45,915 nucleotides of DNA. It comes from Thermohalobaculum sp050330995. Lineage in GTDB: Bacteria > Pseudomonadota > Alphaproteobacteria > Rhodobacterales > Rhodobacteraceae. Every line of letters begins with the position of its first letter. Position 1 is the first letter of the stretch. The position numbers and the translations under genes are program-made. The stretch spans positions 1-45,915 of the forward strand of contig JBHJHI010000040.1 of the NCBI GenBank assembly GCA_050330995.1, written 5' to 3'. Positions 16,266 through 26,888 of the stretch are shown here, in pieces. The notes under the pieces were generated by a model that was given only the letters and a program-made list of their open reading frames with translations, made no database searches and was not told where the DNA came from.

Positions 16266-17117
16266 TCACTGTTGGTGATCCCCCACGTCGGACCGTTCGG
16301 CCAGCGTCACGGCCCCGTTGGCGCGCGCGGCCTCCATCATCTCCGCGAAGCTCGGCTGCGCGTCGCGCCAGGCCTGCCAGTCGGCCTCGTCCTCCACGAT
16401 CACGGCACCGCGCATCTCGGAATGGTTGGTGCCGCAGAGCTCGGCGCAAAGGATCTCGAAGCGGCCGGTGCGCGTCGGCGTGAGCCAGAAATACGTGACC
16501 ATCCCCGGCACCAGATCCATCTTGGCGCGGAACTGCGGCACGTAGAAATCGTGCAGCACGTCCACCGAGCGGAGCAGGAGATGCACCGGCCGATCGACCG
16601 GCAGGTGCAGGTCGCCGAACTCGATCAGGATGTCGTCCTGCGCCTTCGGATCGCGGGCGCTGAGCCCGAACGGCGTCTCGTAGACCGCCCGCGTCGAGAC
16701 CGCGCCGAACTGGCCGTCCGGTCCGGGCAGGCGGTACGACCAGTACCATTGCTGCCCGACCACCTCGATCTTGATCGCGTCGGCCGGCGGGCGGATGAAG
16801 TCGGCCCAGGCGATCAGCCCCGGCGCCAGCATGGCCACGATGCCGACCGTCGTCGCCCCCGCCAGCGTCCACTCCAGCCGCTTGTTCTCGGGCTCGTACC
16901 GCGCGCCCTGTCCGGGGCGATGGCGATAGCGCCACACGGCATAGGCCATGAACACCGTCAGCAGGACGAAGACGACGCCGCAGATCCAGAAGGTGATGAT
17001 CAGCGCCTCGTCGATCCCGCCCCAGTTCGACGCGATGGGCGTGAACCACCACGGACTGACGAGCGTGAAGACCACGCTCGCGACAAGGATCAGGACAATC
17101 GCCAGTACCGTCAGCAT
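16266..17117 (-). CDS. coxB: Cytochrome c oxidase subunit II (CuA)
   Basis: Membrane-anchored subunit (283 aa) that accepts electrons from cytochrome c. Two N-terminal helices (about 1-22 and 40-62, plus a third hydrophobic segment near 88-105) precede a periplasmic cupredoxin domain. The electron-entry aromatic cluster GQQWYWSY is at 121-128. CuA ligands are His189, Cys224, Glu226, Cys228, His232 and Met235 (CAELCGTNHSEM). No c-type heme motif is present, so it is aa3-like rather than caa3-like. It is the first gene of the operon; an inverted repeat sits immediately upstream of its start. Confidence 0.96.
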   Translation of the reverse strand: MLTVLAIVLILVASVVFTLVSPWWFTPIASNWGGIDEALIITFWICGVVFVLLTVFMAYAVWRYRHRPGQGARYEPENKRLEWTLAGATTVGIVAMLAPGLIAWADFIRPPADAIKIEVVGQQWYWSYRLPGPDGQFGAVSTRAVYETPFGLSARDPKAQDDILIEFGDLHLPVDRPVHLLLRSVDVLHDFYVPQFRAKMDLVPGMVTYFWLTPTRTGRFEILCAELCGTNHSEMRGAVIVEDEADWQAWRDAQPSFAEMMEAARANGAVTLAERSDVGDHQQ

Positions 17118-17118
17118 C

Positions 17119-17153
17119 GAGCACAGTCTCCCGTTCGGGTTTCGAACGTGCTC
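17119..17153 (-). promoter_or_regulatory. Nested inverted repeat in the leader of the oxidase operon
   Basis: On the minus strand GAGCA and TGCTC enclose CGTTCG-AAACC-CGAACG, so an outer 5-bp and an inner 6-bp stem can form. The Shine-Dalgarno-like GGGAGA falls in the bulge between them, and the outer arm ends one base before ATG 17117. It could modulate translation of subunit II or be a protein-binding site; both are inference. Confidence 0.45.
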
Positions 17154-17259
17154 TCGGGTTTCCCGCTGCCGAAGTCGCCTCGCCGTGCAGCGTACCGTAT
17201 TCAGGCGCCCGGCGGAAGTCGCTCGACCCGCCGGCCGCCGCTTTTCGGCGCATCGGGCG

Positions 17260-18042
17260 CTACGACACCGGCTCGAACGTGCGGCGGTACAGGTGCCAGG
17301 TGGCGTGGCCCAGTACCGGCAGCATCACGACGAGGCCGACGAACAGCGGCAACGACCCGAGCAGCAAGAGGGCGACGACGACGCAGCCCCAGGCGGTCAT
17401 CGGTGCCGCGTTGTAGAGCACCGTCACGACGGAGGCGCAGATCGCGCGCCCCACGCGCGTCTCGCCGTCGACGATCAGCGGCACCGAGAAGGCGCCGATC
17501 GCCATGGCGACGAAGCCGAGGCCCGCGCCCGCCCCGACGACCAGGATCGCGCGCGCCCAGCCGCCCTGGATTGCCGCTGACGGCGACGCGGCGGTCGTCG
17601 CGCCGAGGTCGTCGAGGAAGACCGCCGCGCCGAGCGCGAGCCACAGCGCGTAGAGGACGGCGAGGATCAGGGCGACGACGAGCACGCCGAGCACCTTGTC
17701 CATCCCGATCCGGCCGAGAGCGCGCAAGGCGCTTTCCTGCGGCGCGATCTCCCGGGCGCGGCTGAGCGCGAGCAGGCCGAGCAGCGCGACCGGCCCGACC
17801 AGCGCGAAACCGGTCGTCATGATCGCCGCGAGGGGCAGGATGTCGTAGCCGAAGCTGATCCAGGTGAGCCCGAGGCCGGTCAGCGGATAGTGGATCATGA
17901 GCCAGACGGAATGCGTCGGCCGCGCGAGGAAGTCCGCGAGGCCGGCGCGCAGCGCGTATCGGAAGTCGCGGGCCGACAGCCTCCGTACCCGGATCGACAC
18001 CGGGTTCGAGGCCGTGTCGAGCTTGACACCATCGGCTGGCAT
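17260..18042 (-). CDS. DUF2189 integral membrane protein
   Basis: A 260-aa protein with six hydrophobic segments after a 40-residue cytoplasmic N-terminus. Features such as FRYALRAGLADFLARP, the helix SFGYDILPLAAIMTTGFALVGP, and the C-terminal LPVLGHATWHLYRR fit the DUF2189 family, whose function is not known to me beyond frequent location next to cytochrome c oxidase genes. It is upstream of, and on the same strand as, the oxidase operon, 142 bp away, so a role in the oxidase or its membrane environment is possible (inference). Confidence 0.82.
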   Translation of the reverse strand: MPADGVKLDTASNPVSIRVRRLSARDFRYALRAGLADFLARPTHSVWLMIHYPLTGLGLTWISFGYDILPLAAIMTTGFALVGPVALLGLLALSRAREIAPQESALRALGRIGMDKVLGVLVVALILAVLYALWLALGAAVFLDDLGATTAASPSAAIQGGWARAILVVGAGAGLGFVAMAIGAFSVPLIVDGETRVGRAICASVVTVLYNAAPMTAWGCVVVALLLLGSLPLFVGLVVMLPVLGHATWHLYRRTFEPVS

Positions 18043-18276
18043 CGTCGCGCCGCATAGTGTCGGGCCGGATCATGCACCGCCCGACGGCACACCATGCTGG
18101 CTCTCCCCTATCGTTAGCACGGTCGGGACGCCGGCGCATCCCAAGCATCGAGGCGCGTGGCGTGGGGGCTGCCGGCGCGTTCGTCATGCTCGCGCCTCCG
18201 CATGGTCAGCGAGGGGGAGGCGCGTCGCCGGGCCCGGCGCGACCTCGCGATCACGCCGCCACCCGGGGGCATCGGC

Positions 18277-19029
18277 TCAGATGCCGCCGCTGCAGGTGAC
18301 GACCTCGCCGTTGATCCAGCCCGCGTCCGGATGGGCCAGGAAGGCCACGACGCGCGCGATGTCCTCCGCCCGGCCGAGGCGGCCGAGCGGTGTCTGCCGG
18401 GCGAGCGTCTCGCGCGCTTCCGGCGACGTGACGCCCGCCAGCATCTCCGTGTCGGTCGGACCGGGCGCCACGGCGTTCACACGCACGCCGCTCGGGCCGA
18501 GCTCGGCCGCGAGCGCCCTCGTGACGGCCTCGAGACCGGCCTTGGTCGCGCTGTAGACGCTCGCGCCCGCCACCGGCCGCGCGCCGTTGATCGAGGAGAC
18601 CGAGACCACGGCGCCGCCGGTCAGCGCCAGGTGCGGGGCGGCGGCACGGACGGCGATGAGCGGCGAGACGAGGTTGACGGTCAGCTGGCGCAGCGCCGAG
18701 GCCGCGGTGATCGCCTCCAGCGGCTCCAGGACGCCGACGCCGGCGTTGTTGACCAGGATGTCCAGCCGGCCGGCCTCGCGCACGACCGCCTCGACGACCG
18801 CGGCCGCCGCCTCCGGGTCGGCCAGGTCCGCCTGCAGCGCGCGGGCGCCGCCGCCCGCTGCCGCGATCCGGGCCACGGTGGCCCGGGCGGCGTCCTCCCG
18901 CGCGGCATAGGTGAGCGTGACGTGGGCGCCCTCCGAGGCGAGCCGCTCGGCGATGGCCGCGCCTATCCCGCGCGAGCCGCCGGTGACGAGCGCGACCCTG
19001 CCCTCCGGCCTTCTCGCGGTGGCCTCCAT
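18277..19029 (-). CDS. SDR family oxidoreductase
   Basis: NAD(P)-dependent short-chain dehydrogenase of 250 aa. It has the dinucleotide motif TGGSRGIG (16-23), NNAG (94-97), and the catalytic Ser145 or Ser146, Tyr159 and Lys163 (YSATK). It closely resembles 3-oxoacyl-ACP reductase-like SDRs, but the substrate cannot be read off. The start at 19029 is supported by GGAGGAGG a few bases upstream; the open frame running further up to 20226 is only a shadow of the neighbouring gene. It lies 53 bp downstream of a flavin monooxygenase gene and is probably co-transcribed with it. Confidence 0.92.
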   Translation of the reverse strand: MEATARRPEGRVALVTGGSRGIGAAIAERLASEGAHVTLTYAAREDAARATVARIAAAGGGARALQADLADPEAAAAVVEAVVREAGRLDILVNNAGVGVLEPLEAITAASALRQLTVNLVSPLIAVRAAAPHLALTGGAVVSVSSINGARPVAGASVYSATKAGLEAVTRALAAELGPSGVRVNAVAPGPTDTEMLAGVTSPEARETLARQTPLGRLGRAEDIARVVAFLAHPDAGWINGEVVTCSGGI

Positions 19030-19082
19030 GCCGCCTCCTCCGTCATCCTGCCGTGCCTTGCCGTCCGGGTCCGGAACGCCCG

Positions 19083-20393
19083 TCAGTCCCCGGCCGGTCT
19101 CTCCGGGGCGCTTCCCGCACGGACGCGCCCGAAGGGCCGCGCCACCGCCGCAGCAGCGCGCCGTGCCGCGACCCCGTCGGCGATCCGGTCGGCCGCGATA
19201 CGGGCGGCGTCGAAATACCCCGTGAAGATAGGGCGGAAGCCGGTGAACCAGAGGCCCGGATTGGCGGGGTCGGCCTCGCCCATCGGACAGCGCGGCCTGC
19301 CGTCGTCGTCCAGCACGCCGAGCGCGCCGAGCAGGGGCTCGAGCCGCGGGCGATAGCCCGTCGCGGCGATCACCACGTCGGGCCTCACCGCGCTGGCGTC
19401 GGCCAGCCGGACCCGGTCCCCTTCGAAGCCCTCGATCGCGGCCACGACCCGGAACCGGCCCGCCCCGAGCGCGGCGACGAAGCCGTCGTCGATGGCGAAG
19501 GCGATGCCGTCGCGCAGGAGCCGCGTGCCGCCGCCGTCGGAGTGGCTTCCGAGGCCGAACCGGCGCAGGTCCCCCAGGAACAGCCGCTGCGTCAGCCGGA
19601 AGGCGGGGTCCAGGACCGCCGGCGGCAGCGCGGCGAACACCCTGGCCAGCCGGTGCAGCGCCAGCCCGAACACGCGCGTCGGCACCACCGCCGGACCGTG
19701 ACGCACGGCGATCGACACCGCGCGCGGCCGATGACGCGCCAAGTGGTTCAGCACGTCCGAGCCCGAGTTGCCGGCCCCGGCCATCAGCACGTGCAGCCCG
19801 TCGAAGCGGGCCGCATCGCCCAGGTCCGCCGCATGGAGGAACGCGCCCGCGAACCCCTCGCGCCCCGGCCAGTCGGGTACCCAGGGCACGCTGTCGCGCC
19901 CCGTCGCGAGCACGACGTCGCTCGCCCGGAGCGTCCGGTCCCCGGCATCCACCAGCCAGCCCGCGCCCTCGCGACGGATCGCGGTCACCTCGGCGCCGAA
20001 GCGGATCGGGGTGTCGAGACGATCGGCATAGCGCTCCAGATGCCTGACCACGGTGTCGCGCCGGAGGAACGCGCCGTCCGAGCGCGGCGCCGGCTGCCCC
20101 GGCAGCGCGGCGAAGCGGCGATGCACGTTGAGGCGCAGGGCCGGGTGGCGGGCGCGCCAGGGCTCGGCCACCCGCGGCGCCGCCTCGAGCACGACCACGG
20201 GCAGGCCGCGTCGCTCCAGCGTCCACGCGGCGGCGAGGCCGGACAAACCGGCCCCGACGACCACCACCGGCGCCTCGGCGCCCGGCTCGGCGGGAACGGT
20301 CCCCGTCTCCACGACCGAGACCGTCCCGGGCCGTTCGGGGACCACGGGGCCGGCGGCTCGGGATCGTCGAAGGGTCTTCGCGACGTTCGTCAT
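19083..20393 (-). CDS. Flavin-containing monooxygenase-like FAD/NAD(P)-binding protein
   Basis: A 436-aa two-dinucleotide-domain flavoprotein of the YUCCA/FMO/CzcO type. The FAD motif GAGLSG is at 47-52 and the NADPH motif GAGNSG at 206-211. DVVLATG and VIAATGYRPRL are the conserved ATG motifs. Members oxygenate soft nucleophiles or carbonyls, or act as trafficking-type oxidoreductases; no substrate is evident. The first 40 residues are unconserved and a later start is possible. It is followed by an SDR gene and is divergent from a GlxA-type regulator across 141 bp. Confidence 0.87.
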   Translation of the reverse strand: MTNVAKTLRRSRAAGPVVPERPGTVSVVETGTVPAEPGAEAPVVVVGAGLSGLAAAWTLERRGLPVVVLEAAPRVAEPWRARHPALRLNVHRRFAALPGQPAPRSDGAFLRRDTVVRHLERYADRLDTPIRFGAEVTAIRREGAGWLVDAGDRTLRASDVVLATGRDSVPWVPDWPGREGFAGAFLHAADLGDAARFDGLHVLMAGAGNSGSDVLNHLARHRPRAVSIAVRHGPAVVPTRVFGLALHRLARVFAALPPAVLDPAFRLTQRLFLGDLRRFGLGSHSDGGGTRLLRDGIAFAIDDGFVAALGAGRFRVVAAIEGFEGDRVRLADASAVRPDVVIAATGYRPRLEPLLGALGVLDDDGRPRCPMGEADPANPGLWFTGFRPIFTGYFDAARIAADRIADGVAARRAAAAVARPFGRVRAGSAPERPAGD

Positions 20394-20491
20394 GCTCTCA
20401 TGGCCCTGCTGGCTGGCAATCCGGCGCCGCCGCGCGGCGCGTGGCTCCGGCGCATCGATGGACGCCGCGCGCCCCCGCCGCTAGGCTCTCA

Positions 20492-20505
20492 CCGGTACTG
20501 ACCGG
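20492..20505. promoter_or_regulatory. Short palindrome in the divergent FMO/GlxA promoter
   Basis: CCGGT and ACCGG flank ACTG, a 14-bp inverted repeat 30 bp before the regulator start. It is a possible binding site, although GC-rich palindromes of this size arise easily by chance here. Confidence 0.3.
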
Positions 20506-20534
20506 CCCGTATCGGACTCTGCGCTGGATCTCTC

Positions 20535-21971
20535 ATGGCCCGGAACATCGAGACGGTCGTGATCGGAACGCGCCATGCCGGGACGTCGACGCTGTTCTCG
20601 CTCACCGACGTGCTCGCCTCGGTGGGGCGCGACTGGGAGATGCTGCACGGACTGGACGCGGACGGCCCCCGTTTCTCGACCAGCCTGCGCACCCTCGACG
20701 GCGCGCCGTACTGGGACGTGAACGGGCGCAAGATCACCCCCGACGCGCTGCTCGGCGAGGCGCCTCGTCCCGACCTCGTCATCGTGCCCGACCTCCACGT
20801 CGATCCCGGCGGCGACGTGCCCCCGGACCTCGCCCCCGTGGCGGCGTGGATCGCGACCGCGCACGCCGGGGGCGCGATCGTCACCTCGGTCTGCTCGGGG
20901 GCGATCCTGATCGGCGCGGCGGGCCTTCTGGACGGCCGGGAGGCCACGACGCACTGGGGATACGGCGACATGCTCGCGCGGCTCTTCCCGAACGTCACGG
21001 TCCGGCGCGAGCGCATCCTGGTCCCCGCGGGCGAGGGGCACCGCATCGTCACCGCCGGCGGCGCCTCGGCCTGGGCGGATCTGGTGCTCTACATGGTGGG
21101 GCGGCTGGCCGGCGCCGAGGCGGCGCGGCGTATCGCGAAGCTCTACCTGCTCGAGCCGCACGACCGGGGACAGCTGCACTACGCGTCGCTGACGGCCGGG
21201 CGCCAGCACCAGGACCAGATGGTGGCCGAGGCGCAGCGCTGGCTGGCCGACAACTACGCGGTGGCCAACCCGGTCTCGGCCATGGCCGGGCGCAGCGGCC
21301 TGACGAACCGCGGGTTCCACCGCCGGTTCCGGCTGGCGACGGGACAGACGCCGTCGGACTACGTCCAGACGCTCCGCATCGAAGAGGCTAAGCACATGCT
21401 CGAGAAGACCGACGCGCCGGTCGAGGCGATCGCCGAGGAGGCGGGCTATGCCGAGCCATCGAGCTTCCGCGCTGCCTTTCGTCGCCGCGTCGGGATCTCC
21501 GCCTCCGCCTACCGGCGGAAATGGCGGTCGATGCGGCACCTCACCGGCTGCTTCCCGGGCGACCCGGCCCGCTCGGGCGACCGCGTCGATCCCCGGCGGA
21601 CACCCCTTCGCGCGTCCCCGCCCCGGGCGGAACGCCGCGCGCCTCACGTCGCGAGACCAGCGACATGCGGGCGCCGATCGACCCGAGGGCCGAGAGGGTC
21701 CGCGCGGCGAGCCTGCCGCGTCGAGATGCTCCGCTCACGAACCCGGGCTTCGCCGCGCTCGCGCGTCAAGGGCGGAGGCCGATCCGGTCCGTTCGGGCTC
21801 GAAGGGGGCGGCCGCGAGCGCGTTCGCCCGACGCGATGGGAGGCCACCGGCGCTTGTCGGCCCACATGGTCACGGACGCGCTGCGGCGGTGACGGGGCAG
21901 ATCCCGTCCCGCTCTCCGGCGCTGTTCCATCGGAAGACGTAACCGCTTCGGGTTGCTCGCTCCGGGCGTAG
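20535..21971 (+). CDS. GlxA-type AraC family regulator with an aberrant C-terminal extension
   Basis: The first 330 residues form a normal GlxA-like regulator: a DJ-1/PfpI amidotransferase-like sensor domain (about 5-195, with Cys120 in SVCSG) and an AraC DNA-binding domain (about 225-330, with LTNRGFHRRFRLATGQTPSDYV and FRAAFRRRVG). Typical relatives end here. The frame continues for 148 residues rich in Arg, Gly, Pro and Ser that resemble translated noncoding GC-rich DNA. The ancestral stop may have been lost, or a frameshift has occurred near 21530. The divergent FMO-SDR unit is the likely target. Confidence 0.85.
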   Translation: MARNIETVVIGTRHAGTSTLFSLTDVLASVGRDWEMLHGLDADGPRFSTSLRTLDGAPYWDVNGRKITPDALLGEAPRPDLVIVPDLHVDPGGDVPPDLAPVAAWIATAHAGGAIVTSVCSGAILIGAAGLLDGREATTHWGYGDMLARLFPNVTVRRERILVPAGEGHRIVTAGGASAWADLVLYMVGRLAGAEAARRIAKLYLLEPHDRGQLHYASLTAGRQHQDQMVAEAQRWLADNYAVANPVSAMAGRSGLTNRGFHRRFRLATGQTPSDYVQTLRIEEAKHMLEKTDAPVEAIAEEAGYAEPSSFRAAFRRRVGISASAYRRKWRSMRHLTGCFPGDPARSGDRVDPRRTPLRASPPRAERRAPHVARPATCGRRSTRGPRGSARRACRVEMLRSRTRASPRSRVKGGGRSGPFGLEGGGRERVRPTRWEATGACRPTWSRTRCGGDGADPVPLSGAVPSEDVTASGCSLRA

Positions 21972-21983
21972 CGGCTAACTTCT

Positions 21984-22022
21984 AACCCGTAAAAGGTGTT
22001 TGTCTCGTATCTGCGGGTTTTT
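21984..22022 (+). other. Leader inverted repeat followed by a T-run upstream of eboDE
   Basis: AACCCG (21984-21989) can pair with CGGGTT (22014-22019) across a 24-nt loop, followed by TTT and G. It could be a weak intrinsic terminator closing the upstream regulator gene, or a leader attenuator. The long loop keeps confidence low. Confidence 0.3.
22003..22013 (+). promoter_or_regulatory. Shared ebo upstream motif, copy 1
   Basis: TCTCGTATCTG lies 32 bp before the GTG start of the eboDE fusion. Ten of its eleven bases recur as TCTCGTTTCTG at a similar distance before eboA (26842-26852). It is possibly a common promoter or activator element of the two ebo units. Confidence 0.35.
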
Positions 22023-22045
22023 GCGTACGCGTGAAGGGGGTCGGT

Positions 22046-24489
<2,444 letters not shown>

Positions 24490-24493
<4 letters not shown>

Positions 24494-25374
24494 GCGTCGC
24501 CGGGACGGCCGCGCCGCGGCCGCGACTGTCTACGCTGCTCGCGCTCGGGCGCGTGTCCAACCTGCCGACGGTCTGGACCAACGCGCTCGCGGGCGCGGTG
24601 CTCGCCAGTGCCGCCGCGGACACGGCGCCGAGCGCCGGGGTCGTCCTGGCGGTCGCGGCGACGCTCTCGCTGTTCTACGTCGGCGGCATGTGGCTCAACG
24701 ACGCCTTCGACGCCGAGTTCGATCGCCGCCACAAGACAGACCGGCCGATCGCGCGCGGCGAGATCGGCCGGTCCACGGTCTATGCCGTGGGCTCGGGGCT
24801 CGTCGCGCTCGGCGTCCTCGCCGGCGCCGCCCTCGGCGCGCCGGTCACGGCGCTCGCCCTCGCCGCGGCGGTCGTCGCCTACGACGCCCTGCACAAGCGC
24901 GTCGCCTGGGGGCCGGTGATGATGGGGGCGACGCGCTTGCTCTGCTACGCCCTCGCCGCCGCGGCGCTGACCGGGGCGCTCGCGACGCCGGTGGCGCTCG
25001 CGGGCGCGGGGCTCTTCGCCTACGTCGTCGGGCTCACCTACGCGGCTAAGAACGAAGCCTACGACCGCCTCGACGGCGCCTGGCCGCTCGCGGTGCTCGC
25101 CCTGCCCGTGGTCTACGCGGGCTGGCAGGCCACCGCCTCGCCCGCCGCCGCGGCGGCCTTCCTCGCCTTCGCGCTCACCCTCGGCGCCGCGCTGCGGCGC
25201 CTGTTCCGCCGCGCGCCCGGCGACGTTCCGAAGGCGGTGGTGACGATGATCGCCGGCATGGCGCGCTACGACGCGACCCTGGTCGCCGCGGCCGGCGAGA
25301 CGGGGCTCGCCGCGCTCTGCGCCGCGGGCATCGCGCTGACGCTCGCGTTGCAGCGGATCGTCAGCGGCACCTGA
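24490..25374 (+). CDS. eboC: EboC, UbiA-like prenyltransferase family membrane protein
   Basis: Membrane protein of 294 aa with eight or nine hydrophobic helices. The first UbiA aspartate motif is NDAFDAEFD followed by RPIARGEI (residues about 69-90). The second aspartate-rich site is weak (YDALHK), with KNEAYDRLDG further on. UbiA enzymes attach prenyl chains to aromatic acceptors; in ebo clusters the real substrate is unknown. GTG 24490 overlaps the eboDE stop (GTGA), giving tight coupling. It converges with eboF, with 12 bp between the stops. Confidence 0.9.
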
Positions 25375-25386
25375 CCCGCCCTGCCC

Positions 25387-26775
25387 TCAGCGTCCGAAGA
25401 CGTGCGCGAGCGTCAGATCCTTGAAGTCGGTCGCCGCCACGGGACCCTCCGGCATCAGGTCGGGCTCGGAGGAGATGACGAGCGGGCCGTGGTCGGGATC
25501 GTCGGTGAGCCGCCCGTGCGTGCCCTTCACGAGATGCGTCGCGTTCGGGGAGATCACGTCGAGGAGCTGGCGGAACCCGAGCTTGCGCTTGGCCAGCCGC
25601 CAGCCGGCGGCGAGTTTCGGGTTGCCGAGGTCGGGGTCGAAGAACAGCTCGACGGGGTCGTAGCCCGGCTTGCGGTGGATATCGACCGTGCGCGCGAAGT
25701 CGGGTGCCTTCTCCTCGTCGAGCCAGTAGTAGTAGCTGAACCAGCGATCGGCCTTCGCGATCGCGACCAGCTCGCCCGAGCGCGGATGGTCGAGGCCGTT
25801 CGCGCGCTTGCCCGCCTCGTCCCAGACGCTCTCGACGCCGTCGAGCCCCTCGATCAGCGCCTTGACCTCGCCGACGCGGGCCGGGTCGGCGACGTATACG
25901 TGGGCGATCTGGTGGTCGGCCATGGCGAAGGCGGCGCTCGCGCCGGCGTCGAGGATCTCGCGGCCGTGCTCCTCGGGCCTGACCGCGATCAGCCCCGCCT
26001 CGCGCAGCGCGCGGTTGATGGGGACCGCGTCCGTGGCCGGCGTGATGCCGTACTCCGAGACCACGATCACGCGCCGCCCCTCGGCCTCGGCCGCCTCGAT
26101 CAGCATGGCGCAGAGGTCGTCGACCTCCTTCAGGTCGGCCTGCAGGCGCGGATGGCCGAGGTCCGGCCCGAGGCGCTGAAGGTTGTAGTCGAGATGGGGC
26201 AGGTAGGTGAGCGTCAGCGTCGGCCTGCGCGTCGCCATGACGTGCGCCGTCGCCTTGGCGATCCAGTCGGAGGACTCGATGTCGGCGAGCGGCCCCCAGA
26301 ACTTGAACAGCGGGAACTGCCCGAACTTGGCGTCGAGCTCGTCGTGCAGGCCATGGGGATGGGCATAGTGGTCCGGGACCTTCCGTCCGTCGGCGGGATA
26401 CATCGGCCGCGGCGTCGCCGAATAGTCGGCCGAGGCGTACATGTTGTACCACCAGAACATCTTGGCGCAGGTGAAGTCGGGATCGCGCGCCTTGCCGGCC
26501 TCCCAGATCTTCTCACCCTCGACGAGGTTGTTGGGCTGGCGCCAGAGCAGCACCTCGCGCAGGTCGCGGAAGTACCAGCCGTTGGCGACCGCGCCATGGC
26601 CCGAGGGCATGAGCCCGGTGACCAGCGTGGACTGAGCGGTGCAGGTCACCGCCGGCGTCACCGTCGCGAGCGGGCGCAGGCCGCCGCGGCCCGCCAGGCG
26701 CGCGAGCGCGGGCGTATGCGGGCCGACGAGATGGGGCGCGAGGCCGACGACGAGGATGACGAGGGTCGAATGCAC
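25387..26775 (-). CDS. eboF: EboF, alkaline phosphatase superfamily (nucleotide pyrophosphatase-like)
   Basis: A 462-aa protein of the phosphodiesterase/nucleotide pyrophosphatase fold. The nucleophile Thr lies in TCTAQSTLVTGL (near residue 48), close to GHGAVANGWYF. Metal-site segments include YLPHLDYNLQRLGPD, VVSEYGIT, ADHQIAHVYV, and KGTHGRLTDDPDHGPL at the end. No signal peptide is seen. The start is a GTG at 26775 with AGGAAT upstream. It is transcribed against the other ebo genes and shares a 113-bp divergent promoter with eboA. Its role in the ebo pathway is unproven; removal of a phosphate or nucleotide group is plausible. Confidence 0.9.
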   Translation of the reverse strand: MHSTLVILVVGLAPHLVGPHTPALARLAGRGGLRPLATVTPAVTCTAQSTLVTGLMPSGHGAVANGWYFRDLREVLLWRQPNNLVEGEKIWEAGKARDPDFTCAKMFWWYNMYASADYSATPRPMYPADGRKVPDHYAHPHGLHDELDAKFGQFPLFKFWGPLADIESSDWIAKATAHVMATRRPTLTLTYLPHLDYNLQRLGPDLGHPRLQADLKEVDDLCAMLIEAAEAEGRRVIVVSEYGITPATDAVPINRALREAGLIAVRPEEHGREILDAGASAAFAMADHQIAHVYVADPARVGEVKALIEGLDGVESVWDEAGKRANGLDHPRSGELVAIAKADRWFSYYYWLDEEKAPDFARTVDIHRKPGYDPVELFFDPDLGNPKLAAGWRLAKRKLGFRQLLDVISPNATHLVKGTHGRLTDDPDHGPLVISSEPDLMPEGPVAATDFKDLTLAHVFGR

Positions 26776-26841
26776 GGGGCTTTATTCCTACGCGGGACCG
26801 GGAGTTCTCGCTTGAACGATTCCGGGACGGGCTTCAACGGT

Positions 26842-26852
26842 TCTCGTTTCTG
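26842..26852 (+). promoter_or_regulatory. Shared ebo upstream motif, copy 2
   Basis: TCTCGTTTCTG lies 36 bp before eboA, within the divergent eboF/eboA region. It matches the copy upstream of eboDE in ten of eleven positions. A related GTTCTCGCTT occurs about 40 bp further upstream. Confidence 0.35.
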
Positions 26853-26888
26853 TGTCATCTCATAACGACTAAGCAGGGGGAAAACGTC

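Noticed and set aside
18277..20226. A 649-codon open frame joining the SDR with upstream sequence
   Set aside because: Only the part from 19029 is homologous to SDR proteins and has a ribosome site. The upstream part is antisense-like shadow of the real FMO-type gene at 19083-20393 in another frame.
22031..22045. GTG at 22031 as the start of the EboD-EboE fusion
   Set aside because: No ribosome site precedes it, whereas AAGGGGG directly precedes GTG 22046. It remains possible, with only five extra residues.
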